Assembly: GCA_025642065.1 (NCBI GenBank)
Contig: JAODUP010001042.1
Location: 120,001-184,000, forward strand
DNA length: 64,000 bases
Source of the DNA: Paralvinella palmiformis
Lineage: Eukaryota > Annelida > Polychaeta > Terebellida > Alvinellidae
Reading direction: 5' to 3'
Made by a program: the position numbers and the translations under genes. Positions 11,888 through 23,989 of the stretch are shown in pieces. Below the pieces are notes generated by a model that was not told the origin of the DNA, ran no database searches, and worked only from the letters and a program-made list of their open reading frames with translations. Every line of letters starts with the position of its first letter. Position 1 is the first letter of the stretch.

Positions 11888-12425
11888 GCACTGGCTCAAA
11901 ACATCAACATTTGTAAACATTCTTCGAGATTTCTACCTCCATCGTCTAAATATCAATAAAACTAGAAATATATCAATCTAAATATACACTTTTCTACACT
12001 TTCACATATTGATACCTATATACGCAGGTCTATTCATGTGTCTGGGCTATTCATCAATCTGTGGGACCAGCTAATTCGCTTTTGTACACCACAAATATGT
12101 CACGTCCACAGGAAAACGGCTACATGGGGGATACGCAAAAAGCGGAAACACGGACAAATATACCATTTGACACCACAGCTCGCAGTAACTAACAACACGT
12201 GCATGTAGCTCAATGGCGAGTTACTACATACATAAGAGACGTACTCTGACACCAAAGTTTACATTCAATAGTAATGTTCTGTGGTCCAAACTAAACCTAT
12301 ATATAGAATATTTCGACACCCCAGATTGTTTCTGGGTTCGAATAACTAAACAAATCCTACCCATATGAACCGTATAGATAGAAGTCGACTGGTTTGGCGT
12401 CGCAAGTTGTTCTCTAACCTGAGAG
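11884..12425 (+). repeat. Block P3, copy B
   Basis: It starts with GTGGCACTGGCTCAAAACATC and carries CTGTGGGACCAGCTAATTCGC, CGTCCACAGGAAAACGGC, GACACCACAGCTCGCAGTAA and GGCGTCGCAAGTTGTTCTCT in order. Copies C, D and E match landmark for landmark. The copy stops at the start of P4, so the right-hand half found in D, E and F is missing. Confidence 0.85.
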
Positions 12426-13330
12426 AAAAGTTACCGATTTATGTGATGAATACATAAATAAGTCAGTTATGACATCGTGAGTAGAATAGTGCATTATTAC
12501 AAATGTGACGTTGTGATTGAATGTGTGAGTGCTGTTTTTGGTATCAATGTCTGTCCATGATGGATGAGGTGACTTATTGGATTTTTCCGAAGTAAATGAA
12601 ATAATAATTTCTATAATATTGTATTTTTCTATCAACTCCCCCCCCCACACACACACACACACATGGACAACACTATTTTGATTCGAGATTAGTAAGACAG
12701 GTAATATTTCAGACAACCATACCAGCATCGACACAAACATAATAACAATAAAAATGAAGCAGCCAAAACAATATATATATACCGTGTCATTTAAGGTAAC
12801 TTCTACTCAATTTGCCTTTTGGGTAAAAATCACGTTGAGCACAACTTGACGAAAAGGATTGATCGATCCATGGAGTTTTTTTTATGCTTCTAATCTCAGT
12901 TACACTAAATGTGTTTTTTTATTTACATTTAACCTCGATATCCAGTTGGAATACTCATGCTAGTTAACGGTCCCTAAAATAGTCCCTTATCCGAGTTATT
13001 AATTTTAAATTCACTTGTTATCTATAAATGAACACGCAACCGGTTTCCAAGTAAGCGTTATTGTTCCACCGATATTAAACATGATTACGTTTCTAGTTTT
13101 CTGATAATCAAATACTTGATCAGAAATAAACTAACCTAACTCTCTCCATAAAAGAGCCATATAGTGTTCTGATCGAATAAAACATCTTACTACCGTTATT
13201 TAGAAATATTGTTTGAGAAAACAACAGTCACATAACAATATTAAAAATACTTATTTATGCGACAGCAGGAGTGCGAGTAAGTTAACCATACAAGCATGAA
13301 TATTTAATATACATGGTGACTCACTAAGGG
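12426..13330 (+). repeat. Block P4, copy 2
   Basis: Landmarks are AAATAAGTCAGTTATGACAT, GTCTGTCCATGATGGATGAG and TTTCTATAATATTGTATTTT, then ATTTGCCTTTTGGGTA, GATTGATCGATCC, the core near 12.89-13.03 kb, and GAACACGCAACCGG. It pairs with 21.55-22.38 kb. A C-run followed by (CA)n lies at 12.64-12.66 kb. Confidence 0.85.
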
Positions 13331-13880
13331 AATTCCTGGTAGATTCATTTTCGTACTCATTCTAATCAACTTTGAAAAACGGAATCTGTAATTTTATATT
13401 TTGTAAACATCTGATTGGCTAATCGGTTTACATTTTTTTGTTTTTTAATATCATTGATTATTTGATGGACAGGTTGATTGGCCAATTGATTGATTGGTTG
13501 GTTTAATAGGGTAAGGAAGTTTATAAGAGTAGATAAGTGAGTAAAATATTCAGACAGTGAGTAACTTAGCCAAAGCGTATGTCAACAAACTAGATTTGGA
13601 CGAAATTAGACCAAATAGTAATTTTTATTCATATCAAAACAAGACAATCAGTCAAAATACCCATGGTAATCAACAACTCCTAATCTTTTGTTTTATCTCA
13701 GTTGTTAACTTTTTTCTACTTTGGCTCAATAGTTCTTTAGAACCCTCCAAAAACTCTTTGAAGGATGAATTAATTACTCTACAACGATACTTGATCCGCC
13801 AAAATCAGGTAAACCTACCTGCAAAATAGTGATTTATAGTGAATAACAGCTTTATCTTATAAGGATTGTTTAGCAAATGA
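13331..13880 (+). repeat. Block P5, copy 2
   Basis: GATTCATTTTCGTACTCA near 13.34 kb and CCAAATAGTAATTTTTATTC near 13.61 kb match 40.2 and 40.57 kb. A 90-codon frame (13557-13829) spans the core but is not kept in the sister copies. The block is absent from the right-hand duplicate: 22.38 kb joins directly to sequence equivalent to 13.99 kb, so about 0.7-0.9 kb was lost there or gained here. Confidence 0.75.
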
Positions 13881-14024
13881 TGATTGATTGTGCTTTCCTT
13901 GGGAAAGCATTAGATAGAACGTTTGGAAATCATGTTGTTGTTCTATCGTTCAGTGTTGATCTTGACTGTTGGTCACAAACAATAAAGTGCAAATTGAATT
14001 CGAGGTTAATGAATACAGTTTACA

Positions 14025-14081
<57 letters not shown>

Positions 14082-14784
14082 TCTTAAGAGTCATACTTAA
14101 TTCAATGAACTCCAATTAACTTCCAATAAGGTGCTTATATTCAACTATCAATTAATAATAAACAAGTCAAATTTCATTCTAACTGTTACAAATATGAAAA
14201 AATCGTTAATTGTTTTATTCTAGTGAGGAATTAGGTATATGACATCACTATATCACTATGCTTATTTCACTGACATACCTACCCATTGATAACAAATTAA
14301 TTATGCCTTCATGTCTTACGATCGATCTCTGAGGTGCACAACATTATCTTTTAAAACACTTAATCTCAGTCGAAGATTTGGTTTATTGATGCATAACTGA
14401 ATAAATGGCATCAAAGGAGCCATATAATACAACGTTGACAAACATACCTAGTGGTTGTGGGTAGCCCCCGTGATAGCATTAGCTTAATCAAATCATGATA
14501 GCCCACGCCTTTCTATTTAATACTGACACAGCCAGTCAGAGGGACAACATTAGACACTATTGACTAACGTGATGATTCCGACTCTATAGCTTGGTTAGAT
14601 GTGAATGGTATTGAGTAGTCTTGGTAATGTCATCAGAAATACAAACAGTTTTCAGAGCCAATACGCCTACGAATGAATTAGTCAACAATATTAATCGTGC
14701 ACAGAGCTTAAACCAATGAGCGGTATTATTAAATGGCATCAGACAATTTATCAACATATACAATTCTTAAAATTATTTACCCAC
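13881..14784 (+). repeat. Block P6, copy 1
   Basis: The head (GTTGTTGTTCTATCGTTCAG) is followed by a (TA)n run at 14.03-14.08 kb. The body follows, with GATAGCATTAGCTTAATCAA, ACACAGCCAGTCAGAG and GACTAACGTGATGATTCCG. The body landmark recurs at 22.87, 27.93, 32.15 and 42.28 kb. It ends in sequence like CAATTTATCAACAT just before the TCTG repeat. No coding potential is seen. Confidence 0.85.
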
Positions 14785-14887
14785 ATGTCTGTCTTTCTGT
14801 CTGTGTTTCTGTCTATCTGTCTGTATGCCTTTCTGTTTGTCTGTCTGTGTCTGTCTGGCGGTCTGTCTATTTTTGAGTCAGTCTATC
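14785..14887. repeat. (TCTG)n tetranucleotide repeat
   Basis: Imperfect TCTG/TCTA units sit between P6 and P7. The same repeat occupies the same position at 23.17-23.34 kb. Confidence 0.9.
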
Positions 14888-15475
14888 AGTCAGTGAGTGA
14901 ACGAGTCACTGAGCAAGTGCACTGATTATCTTTAGCTCCGGATTCACCTGGGCGTGATTGCAAAAAGGATATATCCCAGGATAGAAACAATTGAGTGAAA
15001 ACATATTCCACAGACATTCATTCCCATACTACATGATCACCCAGTTTCTACAATACCTACTACATCTATTAATATCTCACCTTATTTGAAAATACTGAAG
15101 GTATTTAAGGAAGTTAGTATATTTCAGCCTTCACTGTGCCGGTCTTAATATCAATATATCTGTATTTAGTCAAATACTAAATATTATAGACCTTTAAGGG
15201 CATTATATTTTATATCCTCTAATAATACCTCAGCAAATTATTATTCTAAATGCTTCACACTTCGCCTTCATGGTATAAAATGCGTTTTAACATATTTAGT
15301 CAGAAGCCAGTTTGGTACAGCAACCTATTTTGCTAGTCACATACATGTCTAGCAGGTGTAATTATAGTAGTTACGAATACTCTTCACACTGAGCGTATTC
15401 CTATCACTATTACGTTATACCTACAGTCTGTAGTGTATATAAGTGTAGTTTGTATTTCTAGTTTCTAGAATAATA
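14888..15475 (+). repeat. Block P7, copy 2
   Basis: GAGTCACTGAGCAAGTGCAC starts the block. AGCTCCGGATTCACCTGGGC and CTCACCTTATTTGAAAATAC follow, and the end is near TAGTGTATATAAGTGTAG. It is clearly the same block as copies 3 and 4 but more diverged from them than they are from each other. Confidence 0.85.
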
Positions 15476-15645
15476 TGATTCTGCCAATAATCACAGACCT
15501 CTTGGCTATATGACGCCTCCTCAATGATATCATTTAAGTTCAGATGTATTCTTAATTATATAATATTATTATGTCCATGTTTGGTGATGTGGTCATCGTT
15601 AACTTAGTAATAGTAATTGTAGTATTAATAGTTGATGTAGTAGTA

Positions 15646-15677
<32 letters not shown>

Positions 15678-15799
15678 ATAGTGCCAGGAAATCTTCAAAA
15701 AATCCACTAAATTGATTATGTGTGGTGTATATATTTTAGTTTATCATGTATTTTAAGTTATTTGTATTACCACCCCTCTCTCACTCTCTCTTATTTCGG

Positions 15800-15832
<33 letters not shown>

Positions 15833-16180
15833 ACGAATTAGCCATCAATTACATAGTCTTCATTCATTTCTCTCTCCACCCAACCTTCTGAGTCTAGTAA
15901 TATATAGTAGACAATAATAATAATAATAATAATAATAAATCAAGACATATTGACACTGATAAGTTGACTATCTTTAGTTAATACATATATCACTATGTTC
16001 CATTGATGTTCGCTACTGAAGTGATGTTACTGATTATGTTTTAATTGACTAGTTATTTGATTTGTTCGATTATACTGAAGAATTGAATCAATCAAACTTT
16101 CATTGGGCGACTGAGTCAGCCAGTCATTTAATCAGTCGGCAAATATGTTAATTAGTTAGTCAATGAGCCTGTACCTAATG
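15476..16180. other. Spacer with (TAG)n, (TA)n and (AAT)n
   Basis: Microsatellites lie at about 15,637-15,677 (TAG), 15,805-15,831 (TA) and 15,912-15,938 (AAT). After the TAG run come the words GTGCCAGGAAATCT, which also occur at 27.65 kb, so this is a fragment of the lead-in to a P6 block. No gene is seen. Confidence 0.6.
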
Positions 16181-16457
16181 TGTGTGTGTTCTTTCATGTG
16201 TGTTTGTACGGGTGTGTCAATGTATATTTGGGGTGACTGTGTTTGCGTGTTTACGAATGCGTATGTGTTTCTGTGCGTGTTTGTGTGTGCTGTCGTGTGT
16301 AATTTTGCGTGTATGTGTATTCAGCCGTGTTTGTGAATGCGTGCGCGCATGTGTGTGTATGTGTGTGTGGGTATGTGTGTGTGTGTGCGTTTGTGTGTGT
16401 GTGTGTGCGTGTGTTTGTGAATGCGTGCGCGCATGTGTGTGTATGTGTGTGTGTGTC
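16181..16457. repeat. (GT)n array with an 84-bp internal duplication
   Basis: The array is GT-rich with CG and CAT interruptions. The segment GTGTTTGTGAATGCGTGCGC followed by GCATGTGTGTGTATG appears at about 16,327 and again at about 16,411. The open frames on both strands are Cys-Val or Thr-His runs produced by the repeat and are not proteins. Confidence 0.93.
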
Positions 16458-16464
16458 ACTGACC

Positions 16465-17078
<614 letters not shown>

Positions 17079-17079
17079 T

Positions 17080-17880
17080 ACACTATAAGCAGATGGTGGA
17101 AGGATTGAGACAGAAGGTGTGAGTGTCGTGGTTTGTATCAACATTTGGCGAAGAAAGGCGATGGGACAGACGGGATATTTCTCGAAGAAGTGATCATTTA
17201 TGTAGTCTTGTATTGACAAACACAATCGCTGACGGGGAAAATGGCTCCATTCTTTTTAGCAGAATTATAAATATTTGTAACGCCTGAAGCTAAATGACAT
17301 GTCAAAACATAACATGCAGATGATTGAAAAGGGAGATAAATGAGATCGCGACATTCAATATAATGGATACTCAATTACCCCTTCTGTTTACGAAACAAGT
17401 AGAGCACGACTTGACACAATGGTAGGTCGATCCAGTCAACTGGTTATTTTTGTTCTAATAATAGTTAGACTTGGCAGGCATTCATATTAATAGCTACGGT
17501 AGTCAGCAACCCCTACAAATATTCCCTTATCTTACCTATTAATTTAAAATTCATTTGTTTTCTATACTTTAGCACTCAAGCGCATCTTTGGAATTACTCT
17601 TGCGCTACAAAGAATTACTCTTGCGCTCCTTTTTTTGTATACCTGTGGTACAATAGAATCATCACATTTACTAGTCTTAAGCCTTGATATTCGATTTGGA
17701 AAAACTCGACTAAATCTATCAACAAAATAAACACATGTTGTATTTCGATCGATTAAATTACATCAACATAGTTATTGTGAAGTCTTCGATTAAAAGATTG
17801 TACTGTTTCATAATTTTATTCAAAAAATAATTATTATGTGAGAATATATATGTTCTGATATAATCAATGAGCCGACAGAA
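17080..17880 (+). repeat. Block P4-prime, copy 1
   Basis: It pairs with 51,065-51,830. Shared runs are GATATTTCTCG, TTTATGTAGTCTTGTATTGA, GACATTCAATATAATGGATA and CTCAATTACCCCTTCTGT, then the core near 17,455-17,565. This is a variant of P4. It lies directly left of the NADAR remnant. Confidence 0.8.
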
Positions 17881-17945
17881 CTTTGTAAGTTCTACGAATA
17901 ATGTGTGAAAACACTTTATAGTATTGGCGTTAAGGCAGATAAGCG

Positions 17946-18420
17946 TGCTCTAGCCGTTTAATGCGGCTACTCACATCCATGCTGAGATGATACCTGGCAA
18001 ACAGAAACAACTAGGTGAATCATTTTGTGAGAAAACCATGAGAGAGGAGGTCACAGCAGTGACCTCCTTTAAATGCAATTTACTTACCTGTGAATTGCAA
18101 CAGATTGCATATCTCCATGAAGTGTTGAAGTCAACCGGTGAGAAAATGCTGATGAAGGCCAATCCCCATGACTCTTTCTGAGGAACAGGATGTACAACAG
18201 AAATAGCCATACCTAGTGGCAATACTTGGACAGGGTAAAACAGCATGGGTCGTCTCGTGATGGAGTTACGTGGTACGATATGTGCAGACTAGTGACTGTT
18301 GATGACGATACGAACCAAGACATTAAGGAGATAGACGATATTAAGAAGATAGACGATATTAATCATATTATAAATTACCATAGAATTAATCAAGACAAAT
18401 TCCAATCAAAATATAAATAG
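17946..18420 (+). pseudogene. NADAR (YbiA-like) C-terminal remnant, LINE ORF1
   Basis: The + strand reads NAATHIHAEMIPGKQKQLGE, then EVLKSTGEKMLMKANPHDSF, a stop, GTG, and after a gap NSMGRLVMELRGTI (ending near 18,290). In NADAR proteins the equivalent stations are a basic helix, the STGD-K-LVEA-P-D-FWG strand, and the G-N-LG-LLMELR helix, in this order and spacing. The family acts on ADP-ribose or N-glycosidic bonds (YbiA; removal of ADP-ribose from guanosine by some members). The N-terminal half of the domain is missing, and at least two stops or frameshifts are present. A Lys/Asp/Ile-rich tail runs to 18,420. About 80 bp further on, a LINE ORF2 begins, so I read this as the end of that LINE's ORF1. 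Confidence 0.75.
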
Positions 18421-18479
18421 CAATATAAGCAAATTCGTACTTTATTTAACAGTCCGACGTTCTACAATCTATTACTCTG

Positions 18480-19125
18480 GCATTACTTATTTTTATCGCA
18501 TTGGTGCAGGTGATGGCACAGTTGATGCGGAGGTCAGATGGTGTTCAGAGTTACGATGGAGGATGGAGTGGCATTGGAACACATCAGCACTATTGCTAAA
18601 TGCGATTTACGTAGATTATGTTTAGGTGATTTATCTGAAGATGAATTAATTGAATCACCATTCATTCAAAATAACAATAACCGTCTTTTTTTTATCAACG
18701 TGGTAAAATTACACCATTATTGTCTGACAATTGTGAACTATCAATTTACTGTGTGAATCTACAAGGTTTAAGCGCACAATTGGACATATTTTACAATGTG
18801 ATTCATGAGATGGTTCTGAAAACATCCTGAACTATTATAGGTATGATCTCCAGAAACGAAACTAATCAGTGTAGAGGTGAAGTTGGGATGTATGTGAGAG
18901 ACGACCTGCACTACACTAAATGTCTTGATCTGTCGGTTATTATAGAAGGTAAAATTGAAAGTATTTTCATTGAAAGTAACAAAGGAAATCAGAATATAAT
19001 TATTGGAACAATTTATTGGCCAAGTTCGAGATCAAAGAAGGATAGTGATAATCCTCACGCAGCTACTCATAAAGGGAACTTGATGTATACGTGCATACAA
19101 TGCATGGGATCCAATAGTTATTGAT
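18480..19125 (+). mobile_element. LINE ORF2 N-terminus with APE-type endonuclease remnant (family F1, copy 2)
   Basis: A leader segment (CDLRRLCLGDLSEDELIESP, 18.60 kb) is followed by CVNLQGLSAQLDIFYNVIHE, which corresponds to the first strand and helix of APE endonucleases. The ISRNETNQCRGEVGMYVRDD segment (18.85 kb) matches the R-GGV-ly-r part, and IESIFIESNK then IIIGTIYWPSS (18.95-19.03 kb) matches the Y-P strand. The catalytic His and Asp region downstream is gone. The reading then jumps to the ORF2 C-terminus at about 19.15 kb, so the polymerase has been deleted. Confidence 0.75.
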
Positions 19126-19149
19126 GGCTAAAAATAAAGATATATATCA

Positions 19150-19785
19150 GAACATGTAAGTATTTAGTCCAAACACTTATACTTTCTCGACTGGTCAATG
19201 GTAATGTATTGTTATGTAATGTCGTCTCTCTGACAATCCGTCTAGAGCGAGTACAAAACTAAGCTGCGCGGCTGGTGTTACATACTCACAAAGGCCATAT
19301 GAGATAAGTTTAGTCCCAGCTGTTCTGGATTCGTGTACGTTTCAAATAATTGTACATGAATCTATTTTACACATTCAAAAAATTGAATGCAACAACTCCA
19401 CTAAACATAATCCCTCTGATCTAAACCAAAGTGTATATCAGTATAGCTGCTTGGAACTTAACCTTGTTCACTTTTAAGGGTACCAAAGTGCGACACGGCA
19501 GTGGACGAAAAGAAGACTTTCCAAGCATCAGCTCCAAGTCTGTGGAATAAGTATCAAAATCATATTACATTTGCAACAAGTAAAGAAATATTTTGATGGA
19601 ACCGACTTATTTAAATTAAGTTATTTATTATATTTAAGCCAGTTGATTTACATACAAAATGTGTTTGAGATTCGGTCTTATGTTTCAAATACATAGTACC
19701 TTAGAGTACTTAAGATGAATAAGGTAGTATATAAAATATTATTATTGTTATTATTATTATTATTAATATTTATTTATTTATTTTC
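19150..19785 (+). mobile_element. LINE ORF2 C-terminus and 3' tail (family F1, copy 2)
   Basis: The DNA parallels 10,075-10,725 closely: the AACACTTATACTTTCTCGAC run at 19.17 kb, GAATGCAACAACTCCACTAA at 19.38 kb, a ...FQASAPSLWNKYQNHITFA-like C-terminus near 19.52 kb, and an (ATT)n tail at 19.74-19.77 kb. It is part of the segmental duplication. Stops and frameshifts exclude function. Confidence 0.8.
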
Positions 19786-20846
19786 CCAAAACAGATAATG
19801 TTCATAGTAACTGAATGTTTTATTATAAGAAAAAAGTTTTCTATTAAATAATGAGAGTAATTGTGCTAAAAGTGAAATGTGGACAGAAAGTTTAGAAATA
19901 ATGCTGTTGTTCTATCATTCAGTGTACCTTTTGATTAGTAATCGAATACTTTAAAGTCCCAACTGGAATAGAGGTGAGCGAATAAAGTTTAAATAATTAT
20001 CTCTATCTATATCACCATGCACCCCTGTTTTCTCACTCAAACCATCCATCAATCAATCGAACGATCTATTCCCCACTCACTCAAAGGTATCATACCATAA
20101 CAATCAACCCCAATTAACAATCAGTAAGCAGCTCATCTTACGGTAATTTTCGACGTCTTCTTTTAATAAGCACGCCAGTGACATAAGAAAACATTGCGAC
20201 TCCATTTTTCTTTGTTAATACTAGAAATGATTGATTATACTATTGACCAACGTAATGGTATTGTGAGAAACACAATGCAAACACACCTGAAGCAATTAGC
20301 AGGCCAAGACATTACATTTCCGTTATTGAAATTAAATTGATGGAATGCATCTGTGACTCAGTAACGTTAATGCCTCAAGCCAAATCTTCGTCGTGCCAGA
20401 TTATTTCATTAAAGGATGGATTGGTTCTGTCGGGTCGGGTGTTGATAGTTCTAATAATAGTTAGATTAAATAGTTATTGTCATCATATCTGGCTGGATAT
20501 CGAGTCGAAATAGTCATTATCATCAACCGACCATGACCTTTCCATTTTAACTAGTTGTCTCAGTATGGATTACAAGGACTTAGATTATCCGGGTTTGAAC
20601 AAGCTCAGTAAATGACACGAGAACCCCTCAAACTAAATGTCTTCTTCCCAATGTATTCAGTGGTGTTTCAGTAAATTGACTTTGAAAGGCGTATTAATGG
20701 TTTTCTTTGTAAGTTGAAATGTATTTATTCCGCATTCAATTATGAAGAAATCCATATATTTGAGTAACTTAAGACTTAAGACTCATTATTATCAAATATC
20801 ATATATAATCTAGATGGTGTAAGAAAATGGACGAGCTAGTGATCGA
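19786..20846 (+). repeat. Block P6-head plus P2, right copy of the segmental duplication
   Basis: It matches 10,726-11,580 over most of its length, including CACCATGCACCCCTGTTTTC at 20.02 kb and CATCAACCGACCATGACC at 20.52 kb. About 0.3 kb near 20.08-20.38 kb lacks a clear partner on the left, so one copy gained or the other lost sequence there. Confidence 0.85.
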
Positions 20847-20847
20847 A

Positions 20848-21006
20848 ACGCTTAAATGGATAAGTGAATGAAAAATATTAATCTAATAATTTTATGAATA
20901 ACACTTAAATGGATAGGTGAATGAAAAATATTAATCTAATAATTTTATCAATAACACTTAAATGGATAGGTGAATGAAAAATATTAATCTAATAATGTTA
21001 TCAATA
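20848..21006. repeat. 53-bp tandem triplication
   Basis: The unit carrying CTTAAATGGATAGGTGAATG and ATTAATCTAATAATTTTATC is present three times with a 53-bp period, starting at about 20,851, 20,904 and 20,957. The left duplicate at 11.58 kb has a single copy, so the triplication happened after the segmental duplication. Confidence 0.93.
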
Positions 21007-21550
21007 AACATGGGTACTGAACATCACCATTTCTAAATATCTTTAGAGACCTCGACCGCCTTAAATATAAATATAAATAAAACTAGACATGCAGGATCTA
21101 AATATAAAATGTCTACACCTCCACATATCGATACATGTATACATATACCTATACATGTGTCTGGGATACTCATCAGCTTGTGGGGCTGAGCTAATTAGCT
21201 TTTCGTACTCGACAAATATGCTACATGCTGGCTACGAACAAAAGCGGAAACATGTAGATATATACGATTTCCTACCACAGCTCGCTGTAAACAACATATG
21301 CTTGTGGTTCAATGGCGAGTTACTACATACATAAGACCACTACTTTGATACTAAACTTTATAATCAACAGTAATTTTCTATATTCCAAAGGAAAACTATA
21401 TATGGAACATTTCGACACCACAGATGCTGCCCTCAGCTTTAGTCTGAGTTAAATAATTAAATAAATCCTATCTATATGAACGTATATATAGTCGTCAGAC
21501 TGGTCTGTCATCGCAGGTTGTTATCTAACCTGAGTGAATAGTTAGGTCGT
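21007..21550 (+). repeat. Block P3, copy C
   Basis: Landmarks run from TACTCATCAGCTTGTGGGG through AAAGCGGAAACATGTAGAT and CACCACAGATGCTGCCCTC to CTGGTCTGTCATCGCAGG. It lacks the AATATGTCACGCCCACAGGA stretch (a small deletion near 21.22 kb). It pairs with copy B in the duplication and is followed at once by P4. Confidence 0.85.
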
Positions 21551-21887
21551 ATTACCGATTAATGAAGTGAATGTATAAATGAGTCAGTTATGACAACGTC
21601 AGTAGTAGGGTGCATTATTGAATATGTGATAGAGTGATTGAGTGTGTGAGTGTGTGGGTGATGTGTTTAGTATCAATGTTTGACCGTGATGGATGATGTG
21701 ACTTATTGCATATTTCCTAAGGAAAGAAATGATAATTTCTATAATATTGTATTTTTTTATAAATATCTCCATACATAAGGAAAACACTATTTTCATACTT
21801 GATTGATAAGTCAGATAATATTTCTATCAACCATATCAGTACCGACATAAACATAGTAATAATAAAACTGAAACAGCCAAAGCATTG

Positions 21888-21959
<72 letters not shown>

Positions 21960-22382
21960 TGTGTGTGTGAAATTTATATAAACTGATTCGATTATAACTG
22001 ATGTATGGTCATGATCAGTATAATATGAGCGCCATTGCAGATCATTCATATAATGGCAACGGGTAATAAATGGTGCCATGACATTTAACATAACCTCTAC
22101 TGAATTCGCCTTTTGGGTACAAATCATGTTGAGCACGACTTGACAAAAAGGGCGGATTGATCCTTTGAATTGTCAATAGTTCTAATCACAGTTACTCTAA
22201 ATGGTAATTTTTATTTATATTTAACCTTGATATCCAGTTGGAATAGTTATGCTGGTTAATAGTCCCTCAAATATTCCCTTATCTCAGCATTAATTTTAAA
22301 TTCATTTGTTATCTATACTTGAACACGCAACCGGTTTCCTTGTAAGTGCCATTGTTCCACGAATATTCCAAACGATTACGAA
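21551..22382 (+). repeat. Block P4, copy 3
   Basis: This is the right-hand partner of copy 2, with ATGAGTCAGTTATGACAACG, TTTGACCGTGATGGATGATG, a (TA)n(TG)n run at about 21,889-21,970, ATGAGCGCCATTGCAGATCA, ATTCGCCTTTTGGGTACAAA and the core at 22.19-22.31 kb. It ends at ACGCAACCGGTTTCCTTGTA and joins directly to P6, without P5. Confidence 0.85.
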
Positions 22383-22467
22383 TTGAATTTGAGGTTAGTG
22401 AATATAATTAAAAATAATTATCTCTATCTACATTTCTATGTTGCTTTCCCTCTCACACCCAATCCAT

Positions 22468-22505
<38 letters not shown>

Positions 22506-23164
22506 ATTGCATGCTCATCTTCAACTATCAATTTAATAATACAAAACTTAACTTTATCAAATTTCATTTTAACTGTAACAAATCTGAAAAATGGTAATTA
22601 TCTTAGGTGCAGGAAGGAATTAGGTATATTACGTCACGAAATGACTATGTTTATTTCACTAACATACCTGCCCATTGATATCAAATTACTTAAACTTTCA
22701 TGTTTATGATCGATCCATGAGGTGCACAAGACATTCTATTAAAACACTCAATCTCAGTCGAAGCATATATATATTTGGTTTATTGATGCATGGCTGAATA
22801 CATGACTTCAAATAGGCCATATAATACAATATTGACAAACAGATCTACAGTTTGTGGGTAACCCCGTGATAGCATTAGCTTAATCAAATCATGATAGCCC
22901 AAGTCTTTCTATTTAATACTGACACAGCCAGTCAGAGAGGCAACATTAGAGACTGTTGACTAGCGTGACTATTCCGACTAGATATCTGAGTTAGATGTGA
23001 ATGGGATTGAGTAGTCTTCGTAATGTCGTCAGAAATTCATACACTTTCCAGACCCAATCCGCCTACGTATGAATTAGTCCACAATATTAATCTTATACAG
23101 AACTTAAACCAACGAGCGCTAACGTTAAATGACATGAGACAATTTATCAACATTTATTATTCTT
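22383..23164 (+). repeat. Block P6, copy 2
   Basis: It pairs with 13,997-14,784. GAATTTGAGGTTAGTGAATA and a (TA)n run at 22.47-22.50 kb are followed by GATAGCATTAGCTTAATCAA, GACTGTTGACTAGCGTGACT and ATTCCGACTAGATATCTG. The AATGTCGTCAGAAATTCATA stretch also matches. Confidence 0.87.
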
Positions 23165-23344
23165 CAAATTATTTACCTACATGTCTGTCTTTATGTCTGT
23201 ATGTCTGTATGCCTATTTGTCTTTCTACCTGTCTTTATGTATCTCTGTCTGTCTGTCTCTATTTCTGTCTGTCTGTCTGTGTATGCCTGTCGGTCTGTCT
23301 GTCGGTCTGTGTATTTTTGAGTCAATCTATCAGTCAGTGAGGCA
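23165..23344. repeat. (TCTG)n tetranucleotide repeat
   Basis: Imperfect TCTG units occupy the position equivalent to 14,785-14,887, between P6 and P7. Confidence 0.92.
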
Positions 23345-23855
23345 ATGAGTCACTGACCAAGTGCACTGGTAATGTTTAGCTCCGGATTCACCTCGGCGTG
23401 ATTGCAAAAAACGATATATCCCAGCATAGAAACAATTGATTGAAAAAATATTCCACATACATTTATTCCCATATCACATGATCACTCAGTTGTGCAATAC
23501 ATTCTGTATCTGTTAATAACTCTCACCTTATTTGAGAATATTGAATGCATTTAAAGAAGGTAGTATATTTCAGAAGACAGTTTGGTACAGCACATATTTT
23601 TCTAGTCACACACTTCTCTATCAGAAGTAATCACAGTAGTTAACACTTCGTAAACTTCACAGTGTGACAAGATGCATCATGGCGGGATGCAAGGACCTTG
23701 GTTATTTCCTGTTTTCAACAAATTGAGTACCTGAGCATTTTCCTATCACTATTGTGTTATATTTACAGTTTGTAGTGTAGCATATAAGTGTGATTGTATT
23801 TCTATTTTCACATTTGAAAGGATACATCAACTTCGCCTGCATAATATGTATATCA
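23345..23855 (+). repeat. Block P7, copy 4
   Basis: Nearly identical to copy 3 at 16,465-16,952, including the closing words TTTGAAAGGATACATCAAC and GCCTGCATAATATGTATATC. It retains about 27 bp (CACAGTGTGACAAGATGCAT onward, at 23.66 kb) that copy 3 has lost. Confidence 0.92.
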
Positions 23856-23877
23856 GTCTCTCTCTCTCTCTCTCTCT

Positions 23878-23946
<69 letters not shown>
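23856..23946. repeat. (CT)n-(TA)n microsatellite
   Basis: A CT run then a long TA run follow P7 copy 4, as after copy 3. The matching GA arm is absent, so homology between the two loci ends inside the TA run. Confidence 0.95.
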
Positions 23947-23951
<5 letters not shown>

Positions 23952-23989
23952 TAATATATAATATAATATGATAAAGTCATAGGGGTGAA

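Noticed and set aside
13557..13829. 90-codon frame crossing block P5
   Set aside because: The frame is not conserved in the P5 copies at 6.1 and 40.6 kb.
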